From positions 10,120,001 to 10,184,000 of the forward strand of contig NC_045150.1 of NCBI RefSeq assembly GCF_008831285.2: 64,000 nucleotides of DNA. The letters are read 5' to 3'. This DNA is from Nymphaea colorata (Eukaryota > Streptophyta > Magnoliopsida > Nymphaeales > Nymphaeaceae). The notes beneath the pieces were generated by a model that was not told where the DNA came from, did no database searches, and saw nothing but the letters and a program-made list of their open reading frames with translations. The translations under genes were made by a program, and so were the position numbers. Position 1 is the first letter of the stretch. Each line of letters begins with the position of its first letter. Shown here piece after piece: positions 47,081 through 59,849 of this stretch.

Positions 47081-49400
47081 ATTAAACATCAATCAAGAAG
47101 AATTACATGGTGGTCCGGCCATCTGAAGAGCACGGCTGGATGTCGATGGATCGAGCCCAGTTTCTTGACGGGCCTGCCCTGATTGCGTTTTGAGAAATCC
47201 AGGACTTGTCAAACACGATGAGCAGCCATTGATTCCACAGTTTTTCCAAGGAAAAGGACAGACCTCATCGGTTCGCAGTTTGAATGGGTCGCCACAAAAC
47301 ACAGTTACTCGTCGGTGGCAAGCTAGATATTCAGTGCTGACAGGCTCAGAAAATCAGTGGCCGAGGGGATGCCATATGCTAATCAGCAAAATAGCTATGG
47401 AGCTTTAGCAAGTAAACTAATAATTTTTGTGTGCCTGTGTGGGCAATTGCCCAGACAAGCCCACATGTTCCTGCATCATTCTTGATAAATAGGAGTTGCC
47501 TATTGTAATACTTATCAATCCGCCTTAATGGTACTTTAATTCTTCATACTCTCACATTCTGTTTTTCTCTTGTAAAAGTAGGTTGGAATCAGCCGACTTG
47601 AATTGTAGGGGCTTGGCTTGGGTTGATCCAAAGTGTTATACAAATTGGCTAATATTTATTATTTATTTATTTATGTTTACTTAGAAGAAACTCTCTTCTT
47701 CATAAAACCACCAAGGTGGATGTACTATATCGTTCAACTCGAATGTTGTTCTTGCCATGGTTTGCAGACAAGAGAAATAACACACTAGAATGTGACAGCA
47801 GCCACAAGATTCAAACCTTTAATTCCTTGCATATGAACTGCCTTGCAGCCCAGTTGCCCTATGTCCTTGAGGCAATCAGCCAATCTTTATTCAAGTGATT
47901 CGGAATGAAGCATGATTTAGCCAATTCATCGCCAATCGCCCACTCCAAAAGACGCAGATGTGCTTACGGGTTTCTTTCAGTTTCCACTTGATTTTACATT
48001 TCATTCAGACAAATTTCCAAAATATTGACAAAGTAGCTCCCAGCTTTATCTCACTCTCAAACTGCGGGCCCACACGGACCATCTACAGTCCAGCATCTGC
48101 AGTTTGGCATTGTTGAGGAATCGACCAATGACATCATTGGAGTTGGTCAAAGAGGGCATCAACAGTTTAACCCAACCTGGGGATGTCAAAGGGTTGGGTA
48201 AGGTCCGAGCAAGCTGGCTCTCACCTAAATGAATGTGGGTGAACCGGATCTGGAATAGCATTAGGCTGGACCAAGGCTTGACAAAGCCGTGCTTGGGCTG
48301 ACCCAAAGCCTTTATTGGCAGTCCAAGCCTGTTCTGTTTAGTTATTCGGCCAGGGCCTGACCATCAACTTCATGTTTATCTTGTACTCAACCCGATATCT
48401 ATCCTCATTTGAAACTCTTCACTTTTCATTTATTAATTTTTTGAAAACCATTGGGAATATGTCAAGAGTTTGTATGGGAGTCGACTTCTGGCATCATGCC
48501 AAAGAATGTGGAAGAAAAAATTATAAAGGTATGTCTGTGGGCCAAGTCGAGCCCCCAATACCCGACCCAGGCCAGCTATCCCAGTGAGTTTTTTTATCTG
48601 GCCAGTAGGTCAAATGGTCCCAATTGTCCATCTGGTGCCTGGCCCAGTGCCTACCCTTAGAGCCAGTCATAGTGTTTTAGCAGCATATATAGAGGACTTT
48701 TGCTACGAAGTTCCCACTGATCTTGTGTGTGTGAGAGGTTTCCCATCATTGAGAACTTGCTTGTCGGCTGATTAATATTTTGGGGTCATGCATTTGAAAG
48801 GGGCCTAACTTAAAACCATACATGGAATCCTTTGCACCCTTTAGACATGATCAAAGTCATTTTGTGCATGAGTTTATAGTAATCAAATCAAAATATCATT
48901 AGATGCCATACAATGGTGCTACGTAGTCTTCACCTATAAAAATTAAAACTACTTAAGATATTACTAGTACTTTTATATCGGAGAATTCTAGCATGTTGAA
49001 TGCCCAGTGTTGTTAGGTAATTAAAAGGTTAAAAATCTATGGTTGAAAGCACCACAAAATGTTTTTGAAATCACGATAAACTATTATAAAAACACACTAC
49101 CACAAACCATAAACCGTTGCTCATACCCCTACAGTGTCTATATTTTAGCAAATAATGTTTTTGAGCTATATGACAATATCTAGCATCCGTCAAATTTGAA
49201 TCCACACACACACACACATTCAAATTTGTCATTTCTTAGATCTTGTCTTATTACTAAAATAAAGACCGGTAGCTAAAGCCTGCAGCTGTATTAGCAACAG
49301 TGTATCAAATAGTGCCTATTTATGGCACTTTTTTTAATGGTTTATGGGTTTATCAGTGACATATTTTAAATCTATTACTCATCCAACATCGAGAAGATTC
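47081..49400. other. No recognisable gene
   Basis: 48060-48660 is GC-richer, with GGCCCAGTGCC and GGCTTGGACT-like motifs typical of subterminal parts of plant hAT elements, but ends were not found. The remaining open frames are short. Confidence 0.4.
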
Positions 49401-49406
49401 AAATGA

Positions 49407-49410
<4 letters not shown>

Positions 49411-49440
<30 letters not shown>
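49411..49440. repeat. (TA)n microsatellite
   Basis: TA dinucleotide run. Confidence 0.9.
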
Positions 49441-49445
<5 letters not shown>

Positions 49446-50399
49446 TATTTAATATCTAATTATCTCTATTTATAATTATATTTATCACTGGGAACCTTAT
49501 TTTCCTACGGAGTATGTTAACTTGTCAACCTTCTTCCTTCAACTTTTCATTGAGGTTCTTCGTTCTTGAAAACATTAATATTCAAAAAATATTGTTCTTA
49601 CCACTTTTGTCTGTATTCTTAAAAAGAATGTAGACCACAAAAATGCATGGGAGCCCCAACCCTGTGATGTATACCTTGTCCCTTCAATGGGGGCCTGAAA
49701 TGCTACACTTTCCTTGACGAGGAACCGTTCTGATGCAATCGGGCGGGGTTTCTCCTTCCATTAATGATGAAAAATAATATAAAGAAAAAAAAAATCAACA
49801 GAAAAAACACAATTAAGAACTGGCCTCTAACTAAGACTCAACACTCTCTTGCTCACTCAGCAAACTTTCCATGGTCAGGGTCAGCACTTTTCAGGATTTG
49901 TCTGACCTGAACCTGTGACCTTCAGTATCATTAATGTTGTCTTTTCCTTTGTTTTTTGTTTTTTTGACTTTTTCAATGACAAAGGAGTTTCCAAAGGAGA
50001 TAGCCTCCATAGAGAAGTGATCTTTAACCACTGAATAACTTCTCACTGTTGAGCCTACCAATGAACCAGAATCACTCTCTTAGTTCCTTGACACGAGAAC
50101 TAAGAGCATGACAGTTTGTGATTAGAGTAACATGACAGTCTTTAGGAATCTTCTCTACATGAACAGAGTCCATAATTCTGATCATGTTTGAGAAGAGAAA
50201 CCTTTGTACCACCAACCTGGTTTTCCTGATTGGGGAGGCATTAAAGCATAGTAAACCAGCCACTTTATAAACATTTGCAACACATGTAGTGACCACTTCC
50301 AGCCCCCACTCATCTTTACTCTTACAATGCCAAAAATGACTGAAAATTATGGTTTGCAGCTGGATGTTTATTGCCTGTTTTACATATTGTCCTCGTTCT

Positions 50400-53300
50400 T
50401 GTTTATAGAATACCTCACAGCATGAGTTTCAAACTTCCCTCTTAGCAATCTCAGCTAGCTTAACCACCTCTGCCTAGTTTCTTAACAAGATTTCCTTTCT
50501 AAAAAAAAAAAAATCTCTAGTGGCAACTGTGATATTAGCCCTTAACGTGTCCTGACTTTTTTGAAGGGACGATTTCAGAAAGCAATTCAGACCTGATGCG
50601 CTACTGGAGTTGGCACCCATAACAGCTATTGCCCTTCCTCATCTGAAATGGGACTTAACAACGTTAAGTTTTCTTTTATAAATATGCAGTGACCAAGTGC
50701 AAGCTGATCCACAATCATTCTTGTTGAGTTGTCACGGGTAAAAAATCTTTAAAATGGGAAGTACATGCGGAAAGAATTGGATCCTCCTCATAAAACTCCC
50801 CATCATCTGTCTTCATGTGCAAGAGTCTTTTTTTTTCTGACCTTTCTTGAACATAGCATGAAAACATTTGCTGTCATTATCCCTTTTTTTTAGCCATGAT
50901 ACCCTTACTTTCTTTTTCTAGTACATTTCTTCATCTCAAAGAGCATCCGCAAGAAAACATCTAATATGATTTTCAGAAGTGGACCAGTTATGAGAGTCAA
51001 TATCTTGCCTCTTATAAATTTCAATAAAATCCTTTTGAAGTACGTTAATTCTGATATCAACTTTCTTGGTTCTATACTTACTCCAATTACTTAGGCATGG
51101 TCGTACTCTATTCTGTTTTGCGAGAAGTTTAAGTATTGCACATCCTCTACACTCCACTCTCCATGCCCTTCTAATAATGACCTTACAACTAGGTTGACAC
51201 TCTCAATAAAGGAACTATTTAAATCTTCATCTTCTCTTGCGTGCGGTTTTAAAGATATTTAATTTACATGTAAAAGAGAAGTGCTGAGTGGTCTAAAGAA
51301 CTTCTTGGTTCTACCAAAAGCTGCCCACAATTTTCAACATGCTCAAAAATCTATCTAATTTGATTTGAACCAGTGCTGTCGGGGCGCAGAGATTGGTTCA
51401 AGTGAATGCTCTGTTTCTGTCCACAATCTCTCTTAGTCCAACATCTTGAATGAATCCATTGAATGCTAAAGAAGCTTGGCTAGCAGGGGCAGGGCCATTT
51501 TTCAGACTCCTTATAAGCTGAATTAAAATCTTTCATTACAATACTAACATTTGTTTATTGGCAATTATGATATTTAACATAACCAAATGGTCTTTGCGAA
51601 TTCTAAAGTGAGGGTGAAGATACACACCTATTGTATCAAAGTTGAGATTGAAAGCTTTATGAATAAACAAACAATCCATCCAAAATTTATTAAATTTGCA
51701 ACTAGTCAATCTAAAATCAGAATGTCTCTAACTCTACACAATTATGGCCCCATTAAGATTCGTATCAATATTAGATTAAAAAAAAAACTCCTCGAAGTGA
51801 TTGCAAAAGGATTTGAAGTTGTCTGCATTCAACATGATATCGAAACTTGAAAATGTTCCCAAGTTGATGAGATATCACCCAATTGCCAAAATCTTTCTAC
51901 GTTGTTAGAGTAGCAAGGCCTCTAACAATCCAACTATAAACTTCATTTGATGGCAATTGGCAACTCCTCTTAGGCTCCTTTTCCTACAGGAGAACATTCT
52001 CTTTGTTATGGAAATCTCTGCTCCTTGGATATCCATGTCAGGATCTTGTTGTGCCAACATCCTTTCTTTCAGGACAGAACTTTATATAGCTTTAAAAAAT
52101 GTTGTCCCACAACCCTTCTTCTTAAAATTGTTAACTTCTTTGGAATGGAGAGCTTTTTTTTGTTCAAACTAATATTCATAGGAGAGGAAGACCTTTTATC
52201 TTTTTGTTTTCAGTCCATTAGTACAGTCCTAGTGGAGTTCAAACAGCCAAATTCAGGAAAAATTCCTCCTCAACTTCTGTGGCTTTCTTCTTGGTCTCAT
52301 GGCTGGACTCCGCAATAGTTTAACCATGGTTAACCTTCAATGAAGATGATTCCATCACCATTTCATATGAGATAATCCCTTGAGACTCGTGACCTGTAGA
52401 TCATAGGTGTTCAATAGGAAGTACATCTTTTTCAAGAGGCACAAATTGATTTCATTTAATATTAGATAGCTTGCATTGCTTAGAGCCTAGATTCCACCTT
52501 CTATTAGCAATAATGACCTGAGTCCATCCATTTGAGGGTTTAGTATTCACTTTTCCCTCCCTCATACGAGTGAGATGATCCCCTGTGGAATGTAATGAAA
52601 CCCCACATAAGGTACCGAAACAAATTTTTGTTTCATCTTCCACCATTTATTCAATAACTTTATCGCCATCAAGTATACAAATCGAACCCATAAGTGAAGC
52701 CATCAGCATCTACAAAAAAACTACCCAGAACCTTAACGACACCAGCTAACACCTTGCAGTTCCACATATAAAGAGGCAACTTCGGTAGACAAATCCCTAG
52801 AGGGGTTTTCGTGACAGCTTGAAGTCGATGCGGCATTCCTGACTTCCACTTGCTAGAGACCAAAAACCTATCGTGAACACACCATTTTTTTGGTTGCATA
52901 ACTTCCTCTAAATATTCCTTTGAGGAAGCCTTGATCAAAAAGAGTCATTTTTAAAGGAGTGAAAATTGTTTTCACGTGATACAAATTGTGAAAAACTTCC
53001 TCCCAATCCAAATGAAATCTTGAGCTACCGCCTAATAGAATTGCAATAGCAGTCCATCAGAAAGGTCTGACAATTTGCTTCCCCTCAATTTCACACACTG
53101 CAAGGTCTGGTAATCCAAATGCCTCCTCCTACTCATTTTGGTCCACAACACCAGTGCTCTTTACCACCGACACCTAAAATCATCGTGCTGATAGAACTGA
53201 CTGGAATCCTTGATCAATAGGTGACTTTTCATGATCTATCATCTCTAAGGATGGGCGAGAGTCTTCACCACCCACTATAAAATGATGTTCACAAACATTT

Positions 53301-53540
53301 TCCTAACTCTAACCTAGTGTTCATGTTGTTCCCTTTCTCTGCTCCTTCACATGATAACCACATCTTCTCCTTGACCAAGAACTATTACTTGTGGAACAAT
53401 CCACACGCTACTCACTTTGACAATGTGCTTCTTTTCCCCACCATTTGTATTTAAATCCACACCCTTAGTCACAACCTACCTCATGATCTCCTTTATAAAT
53501 ACAAGGAGTTTTTCTTTGTAGATCTACTATTAACAGTTGC
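50400..53540 (-). mobile_element. L1-type LINE retrotransposon, degenerate and incomplete
   Basis: Reading the minus strand in order gives plant LINE landmarks. 52938-52669: ORF1-like region with LIKASSKEYLEEVM, WCVHDRFLV and LPKLPLYMWN, the pattern of the DUF4283 part, followed by KICF-LCG-S (Cys knuckle remnant) near 52625. About 51930: WIVRGLA, resembling the endonuclease start. 51500-51360: FNGFIQDVGLREI, TNLCAP and KLDRFL, the C-terminal endonuclease pattern. 51157-50936 and on: linker before reverse transcriptase (LSNWSKYRTKKVD, then VSWLKKRDNDSKCFHAM). A recognisable YADD region was not found, so the 3' part is lost or too decayed. Many stops. The 5' end lies next to the protease pseudogene. 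Confidence 0.75.
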
Positions 53541-53569
53541 CATACCCACCTTCCTCTCCTCCTTCATGA

Positions 53570-55502
53570 TCCTCCTGTAACTTCTCCCAGTTGCACTATC
53601 AAACTTTCCTACCAACAACTTCACTAACACTGTCAATGTTAACCCAAACTCCAGGATTCTCGATAGACCTCATTCACCCAGAATTGCCTCTCTCTCATCT
53701 CTATGATCCTTCATCCACTCCAGTTCGACGCACTGAGCACGGCAGCTCTATGCTTCAAGTGGTGCTCCCGATTGGCTTCAGGTTATGCCAACACCAACAA
53801 CACGACCATCCACGTGTATTCTCATGAAGCCTGACCAGATGAACTAATTTCAGTGTCTGACAGCTAAAATCTAGAAATATCTGGTAAATTCCACATTTCA
53901 AGGAAATGCCCCGGTAACTTAGAAGTTTAGAACTAAAGCCCATTGATCCTAGAAACGTTCGTCTGGGTTATCACTGCGGAACTCGATCCATGAAAAGTAA
54001 GAAAGAAATGCAAACTTGTGTCATAAAAAGTTCAGAAACGAGTTGATCTGGCAACTCTATATTGTGAATAGTAACAAAAATTGATTGAAACTTGTGTCCA
54101 GCTATCTAAGGGTCCTTTGAGATTCAATTTCTACGATTATTCTCTTTGTTTTCATGTTTAATTGAGTTCAAAAGGACTATCTGGTTAACTTGTGAAATGT
54201 GTTGGGGTCTGCTAAACAGGTGAAACTGCCGACACGCGTTCACATCCTGCAATCAAACGTGGTTGAAATGTTTTGGAAAACTTCCACCTGTATGACAAGA
54301 CAAAAATTTTAGCAAAGAAAGTTGGCCGTATGTCCAACTATTTCTTCTCAAATCCCACCATACAACCTATATAATTAAATCTATGAGAGAATAGGCTGGT
54401 AGGCAGTTGTTTCGACTTATCGAAGCAGCACCTTCATGTGCTATAGAAAGAAGACATTGATACATCTATATATAGAGAGTTTCCCATGCAGCTTTACATT
54501 AGTACATCACTAGAAGTCCAATCTTACTGGGTCATCATCGATACTGGCAGCAACCTCAAATGGACATTGTGTGTTCTTTACTACAACTTTACCTACCAAG
54601 TGAAGTCAACATTAAAGCCACTTCAGTCTTCCACATACCATAACCTGAGATGCACCACTAGCTTCTGGTCCGCTTGTGACGACAACCAACTTCGTAGCGT
54701 CAAGTCCTCATATGGTGATGGATCTGTTGTGGAAGGGTCCCTTGCTCTCGAAAGATTTTGGTTTGAGGTTGGCACTGATGGCACCATCAAGCTTCTAAAA
54801 GTCGCGTTTGGTTGCGTTCATAAAGAAAATAGTGTTGATTTCGAAAATCTTGTACATCCTAGTCTTGTTGGCCTCAGGCCAGGATCTCTTTCACTTGTTA
54901 GTCACAACGGCTTCTTTATTAACCATAAATTTGCTTACAGTTTTCCTCTCCATAGCAAGAAAAATAATGTCATTGAGTAGATCAAATTCTGTGAGGAGGT
55001 AGAGTTCTTCGGAACCCAAGAGGTTCAACAGGTGCCAATGGAAGCAAATGCAGCTCAAGGCACTTTCTATACACTCACACTAGATTACATAAATGTGGGG
55101 AACAACAGACTCAACATATAGTTTGGAGGTGCACAGATGGCAACATGGTTGGGATATGCTGGATCAATCATGATAGACTCGGGTACCATGCTGACTATCT
55201 TGCCAAAGATGTGTATGATCAAGTGGCAAACGCAGTGGCTAATGTCACAAACCACAAACACTTCTATCATCCTAACCAAGATTATTTGTGTTATAGTGTA
55301 TAGAATAATGGTGATCCATATAAAGGATTGCTGGAGATGACATTTCATTCCACCAATGCAGACTTGAAGCTGCCACCTTCAAATATCTTTTGGATGTATA
55401 GAAGTACGACAGCCAGCTTAGCCTTTTTCAGGAATGTTTTCCAGCAGAACACGCATGTGAAATTTGATTTGGGGAAGGGGCTGCTTTCTTTTGCACCAAC
55501 TG
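53570..55502 (+). pseudogene. Aspartic protease (A1 family, CDR1/nepenthesin-like), pseudogene
   Basis: The N-terminal prosegment at about 53579-53760 shows GFSIDLIHPELPLSHLYDP, the family pattern. The catalytic part starts near 54486 with VIIDTGSNLKWT (first Asp, codon 54540-54542), SSYGDGSVVEGSLALE and VAFGCVHKENS. The second site is SIMIDSGTMLTILPK (Asp 55176-55178), and the C-terminus NVFQQNTHVKFDLGKG-LSFAPTEC ends at about 55502. Breaks: about 700 bp of unrelated sequence between prosegment and core (these genes usually lack introns), stops at 54978 and 55119, a frameshift after 55200 and a stop at 55301. Such proteases are secreted. Both Asp residues survive, so decay is moderate. A (TA)n tract begins right after the last Cys codon. 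Confidence 0.9.
53830..54480. other. Sequence splitting the protease pseudogene
   Basis: No coding similarity seen. It separates the prosegment from the catalytic region and may be an insertion whose ends are not visible, or a retained intron of an unusual family member. Confidence 0.5.
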
Positions 55503-55503
55503 A

Positions 55504-55505
<2 letters not shown>

Positions 55506-55553
<48 letters not shown>
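55506..55553. repeat. (TA)n microsatellite abutting the protease stop region
   Basis: TA repeats directly after FAPTEC, which removed or displaced the stop codon. Confidence 0.9.
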
Positions 55554-55555
<2 letters not shown>

Positions 55556-55559
55556 CTTT

Positions 55560-57149
55560 CGTGATGATCTACGTGGTTCTCTGTACTAGACTATAATTGG
55601 CAGCATTGGACGCTGCTTATGTTTTATGTCCTGATTGTCATGTGGTTGATGGTGTTATTTTCTCATGTTGAATAAATATATGTATCTTGTTTTAAAGATG
55701 TTTTCCCCTCCGTTTAAGTTTAAATCTTTACTTAGATATGTCTGCGTGAGTATGAACATTAACTGTGGCTTTAACTCGACAGTCGCTAATACTGGCAATT
55801 CTGTCGCTAATAAGTAATCACGACGGTCAAAACTCCACCAACACAAGTCCCGTTGCCCAAATGATAACCGATGAAAATGGCCATCGTGTCTTCGTTGTAT
55901 TTGTTGCGACACTATTTGCTTTAAGTTAGCATAACGGCCATGGAATGTGCCTACACCTTATTGTAACTTTGACCACGGAATTTTTGGTCCCATGACACAA
56001 TGTGTTCTGTGATGGTTATATAAGTCGGTTAACTTCACAATGTCTTTTAACTTTGCAACTAACAATGTTAACCCTCCATCAACAATGATGGTTGTTGTAG
56101 CTTGAACAGTGTACTGGCTAGCGACATATTTTCGAGTCCCTTGCACATGTTTGGAACGGATTTAGTACACAGCGACGTATTCTTGAGTCCCTGACACTTG
56201 TATGGGACGGATTTAGTACACAACGACATATTTTCATGTTGCTGACACATGTTTGGAACAGATTTTGGGATCACTGAAGAATATTAAACGAGTGCATGTG
56301 TAGCGAAAATTCGGAACATATAGTACCTGCTCAGCATTTAATTCATTAGAAGATTAATTTCTTTGTTAATTGAAATGCAGTTACGTTTCTTGAATAAAAA
56401 AGCAGAATATTATTCTTAACAAGTTCCACCTAAGAGAATTTAAAAGTCTCACCGCAGGTTATACAAAAGACTTTACCTCCAGAAAGTTGTAAGCTTCAAT
56501 AGTCTTATATGTACTCTTTTTCATAAGCTCAAACAATAAGATCAGGTTACTCCGAGAAGAGTAGCATAACTGGTCGAGTTAAGAGTTTGGTGAGAGTCAG
56601 GTAGTAAGTTCCAATACCATGACCATTATTCTCATGAACCATAAAGGTTGGCAGGAGCTACTCCTAAACTGAAGGGAGTGACCGTAAATTCACCTGGTTT
56701 TGATGTTTCTCTAGACCCTAGGGTAAAGGGGACGAGTAGAGCTTCTTCCCCTGCTGCATGCAGGTGGCAGGTTCACTCCCGCTCACCCATAACAAAGAAG
56801 GGTTTTCTCCACAAGCAAGAGGTCCACTAAAATGTCATGCATTTGAGAACAGTGTTTATAAAAGTTGGCCTGAATTAATTGAAGTCAATTTGAATTGTTT
56901 GGCAAACCTGTTTTATTCAGTGGCTGTTGCCCCGTGTTGTTATTTAATTATCTTTAAATACTTTCAAGATTTTTTCTTTTCTATTTTTCACTTGTTTTTT
57001 TAAAAATAGTGTACTGATTTAGCTTACCGACAGCCTGCACGTTGTTTCGCTTTGGGTTTCGGTTCTGATTCCGATTGTTATAAACATTTATTAGAAACGA
57101 ATGGTCTATAGAATGGATTCATTTTCACTATTACCCAAATAAATATATA
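55560..57149. other. Mostly no recognisable gene; contains a 51-bp tandem repeat
   Basis: GTCGCTAATACTGGCAATTC and similar GTCGCTAA motifs occur at about 55780-55815, as in the ends of some plant DNA transposons, but no element could be bounded. Apart from the 51-bp repeat at 56120 nothing is called. Confidence 0.45.
56120..56270 (-). repeat. 51-bp tandem repeat, three units
   Basis: Units start at 56120, 56171 and 56222 (AGCGACATATTTTCGAGTCC type). 51 is a multiple of 3, and on the minus strand an open frame (56274-56068) reads three 17-residue repeats of the form SVPNMC-xxxENMSLCTK. No start context or family is recognised. Confidence 0.75.
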
Positions 57150-57560
57150 TTGTTGAAGGTTCCACATCGATTGAAGAAATCGACAAGCGACATCCGATGA
57201 CAACGTTGGTGGCTAAAGTTCAGTTTTCTCCTCCTCCACCAACCCCCTCTCCTCTTTCTTCTTGGGCCACTTGAATCTTTGGAACTGGTCAATGCCCGAT
57301 ATGAGAGATGAGATCGAGCTGCTGCACACTTCTGTGGATCCACAAGTATACAGTATCATAGGAAAAAAGATGAAGGTTGGGCTATTTCTGAATTTTTTAA
57401 TGACGTACTATGTCTATTTTACACTTTTTATTTTTTTCATAACCCTTTTTTACCCTTTTAAAATGTTCCTTTTCTACTATAAACAGGGATATTTTGGTGA
57501 TTATGTACCCATATACACAAATTTTTTACATATAACATGTTTTGACAAATCGTTTCTACA

Positions 57561-57594
<34 letters not shown>

Positions 57595-58000
57595 AATCTT
57601 TTTAGTCATCTTTTTCTTACAAGATATATCTTCTCTATATAGAGTACCTTCTTGGGACACTCTTTTTCGCTACGACTGTTTTATTAATGCAAATCTGTTC
57701 GTGTTGGCCCATGTCCACCTGAACTCAGCTGAACACTCTCTACTCATTGCTCTCATCGTGAGCAACTGTCATCACCCTCTTTCTCTCTCTTGCTCTCTCT
57801 GATTTGGCCTGATTTGTTTTTTTATTCTGGAACATCTCTTAGGGTGGAAAGATTAACAGAAGATGTGGACTGCAAAAGAGTCATGCATGGAATATTCTTC
57901 TGTCAGATTTTTCTTTCTTTGACAAGTAGCCTAAACCAGTGTTGTTAGAGGTGCACATCTGCACGAGGTCTCTGTGCATCACCTAGAAGAACGCCTCAAA
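57150..58000 (+). repeat. Repeat D, copy D2
   Basis: Matches D1 (46074-47080), with its own (TA)n at 57562-57590. It lacks the 46468-46730 stretch of D1 and has about 150 bp of its own around 57440-57560. Confidence 0.75.
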
Positions 58001-58087
58001 GCATCTGAGTGATGCATCATTGACCTAATTAAGATGTGCGGCATGATGACCTAATTAAGGTGTGTGGCATATATATATATATATATA

Positions 58088-58245
58088 TATCCGTGTGTGT
58101 GTATATTGAAATCGGGCAGCTATTTTTGTGCTCGAATGGTTATTTTGTATCATTAAAAACTGCTGTAAAAGTTGTATTCCATTATTCAAAACCATGATCA
58201 AGCAACTGATCATTGCAAATGCATCTGTTGATGGATTCAAGGTGA
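58088..58245 (+). repeat. Repeat F, copy F1
   Basis: TTGAAAT-GGCAGCTATTT-TGTGCTCGA-TGGTTATTTTGT and onward match 62035-62175. Both copies are preceded by TA and TG repeats. Confidence 0.75.
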
Positions 58246-59400
58246 CAATCACCTAGAAGACGTTGCTAGGTTGTTACATTTGAGAACTCACGGAAAACCT
58301 GTGCTCGGGACATCCAGCTACACTTTGATAGGGAAGAGAAGCGACCTTTTAGGGTTGACAGATTTGGAGTTTAAGAAAGCTGTGGCATATAGAGAAAAGT
58401 CGATGTCATTAATTGTTTAAGAGCTACAAAATAAATGGAGGCATACAAAACATAATGTAACTTCACAAGAAACGGACTAAGTATTGAGGTCTTTTCATGT
58501 ATGACTATCAAAGCTAGTGCTATCGAGATGATAAAATCATGAAATATCGGGCCAAGAACGAACTGGTACAATTCAAATAGGTTGATTCAAACCAATTCTC
58601 ACATGTAAAATGAAAAAAAAATGTAAAATAGATGACAAGAAAATAGCAAAGTACAAATTAAGAACAGCAAAGAAACGACAATACATTCGTTGTCTTTCTC
58701 TTGGCCTTGCTTGTCTTCAATTTAGTTGGCCCGAGAGAATTTGATTGTTGTTGGAGGTGGCCTTTTTTGTCTTCGATTTAGTTGATGTAGTAGGGCCCAT
58801 GTATATCTTTCATATCCATCACCAAATCTTCCTTTGGGGTTTCTGGAGAAAATAACGTGGCAATCAAGATATTTTGGTTAGTTTGCTAACCGATGGCTAT
58901 TAGGAAATTTCTGTAACATAAGCTGTGCTAGATTGTCAACAAGAGGAAAATGTCTTCCTTTAAACTGAAGTTGTAGATCCATGTGCCATCTGTATTTGAT
59001 GTTGGCATACATGGTTTTGTATTTTCTGGTGGAAGATTTGGATCATTCCCAATTAAGTCTTCTTTCTTAAAGCTCGTTTCGTTTTCCACCACTTATTGCA
59101 AACCCTAAGAATGGACATACCACTTAGGTAAGGGATAGAAGCCGGGCATAATAAAATTCCTTTTCTTTATAATTTAGCACTATCTTAAAATATATTTGGT
59201 GATAAACATACAATAAGATAATTATTTTTTATTTTATTAATATACCATAATAATTAAAAAAGGAATGGCACTTATAACATCAAAATTTTAAAAGTTGAAA
59301 AAATACTTTTTTTATAAAAGAAATTTGAACTTAAACATTGTTTAGATTAAATTAGTGTTTATGATGAAGACATTAGGAGATTCATATTTTGTTCAGAACA
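58246..59400. other. No recognisable gene
   Basis: AT-rich, with short frames only. No repeat match inside the window was noticed. Confidence 0.5.
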
Positions 59401-59416
59401 CTTCTTAACACAAATA

Positions 59417-59516
59417 TAAGAGGTCTGTTGGTTTTTGTTTGTGATCGAAGTAGTGTGTGTGTGTATACATATATAATGTAAGAGGTGTGTTGGTTTTTGT
59501 TTGTGATCCAAGTAGG

Positions 59517-59547
<31 letters not shown>

Positions 59548-59665
59548 CATATACATATATATATTGTAAGAGGTCTGTTGGTTTTTGTTTGTGATTGAAG
59601 TAGTGTGTGTGTGTGTGTATTAACATTATTTACATATATATATTGTAAGAGGTCTGTTGGTCTGT
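59417..59665. repeat. Minisatellite with embedded GT/TA microsatellites
   Basis: TAAGAGGTCTGTTGGTTTTTG plus GTGAT-GAAGTAG and a GT/TA tail repeats at 59417, 59479, 59565 and (partial) 59646. Unit length varies (62, 86, 81) only because the dinucleotide tail varies. Confidence 0.85.
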
Positions 59666-59756
59666 TGTTCAATCTAACTTGATAGATAGTTAGGAGAAAA
59701 ATAAAGAGAAAAAAGTGATATGTATTTTCATTATCTATTATTAGTTATACACACAC

Positions 59757-59799
<43 letters not shown>

Positions 59800-59849
59800 G
59801 TGACAGTGCTGTCTCTTTTATAACAAAAAATATTGAGAAAAGTCTTATC

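Noticed and set aside
59401-59670. CRISPR-like regular repeats
   Set aside because: Plant DNA. Repeats are directly adjacent with variable microsatellite tails, and there are no unique spacers.
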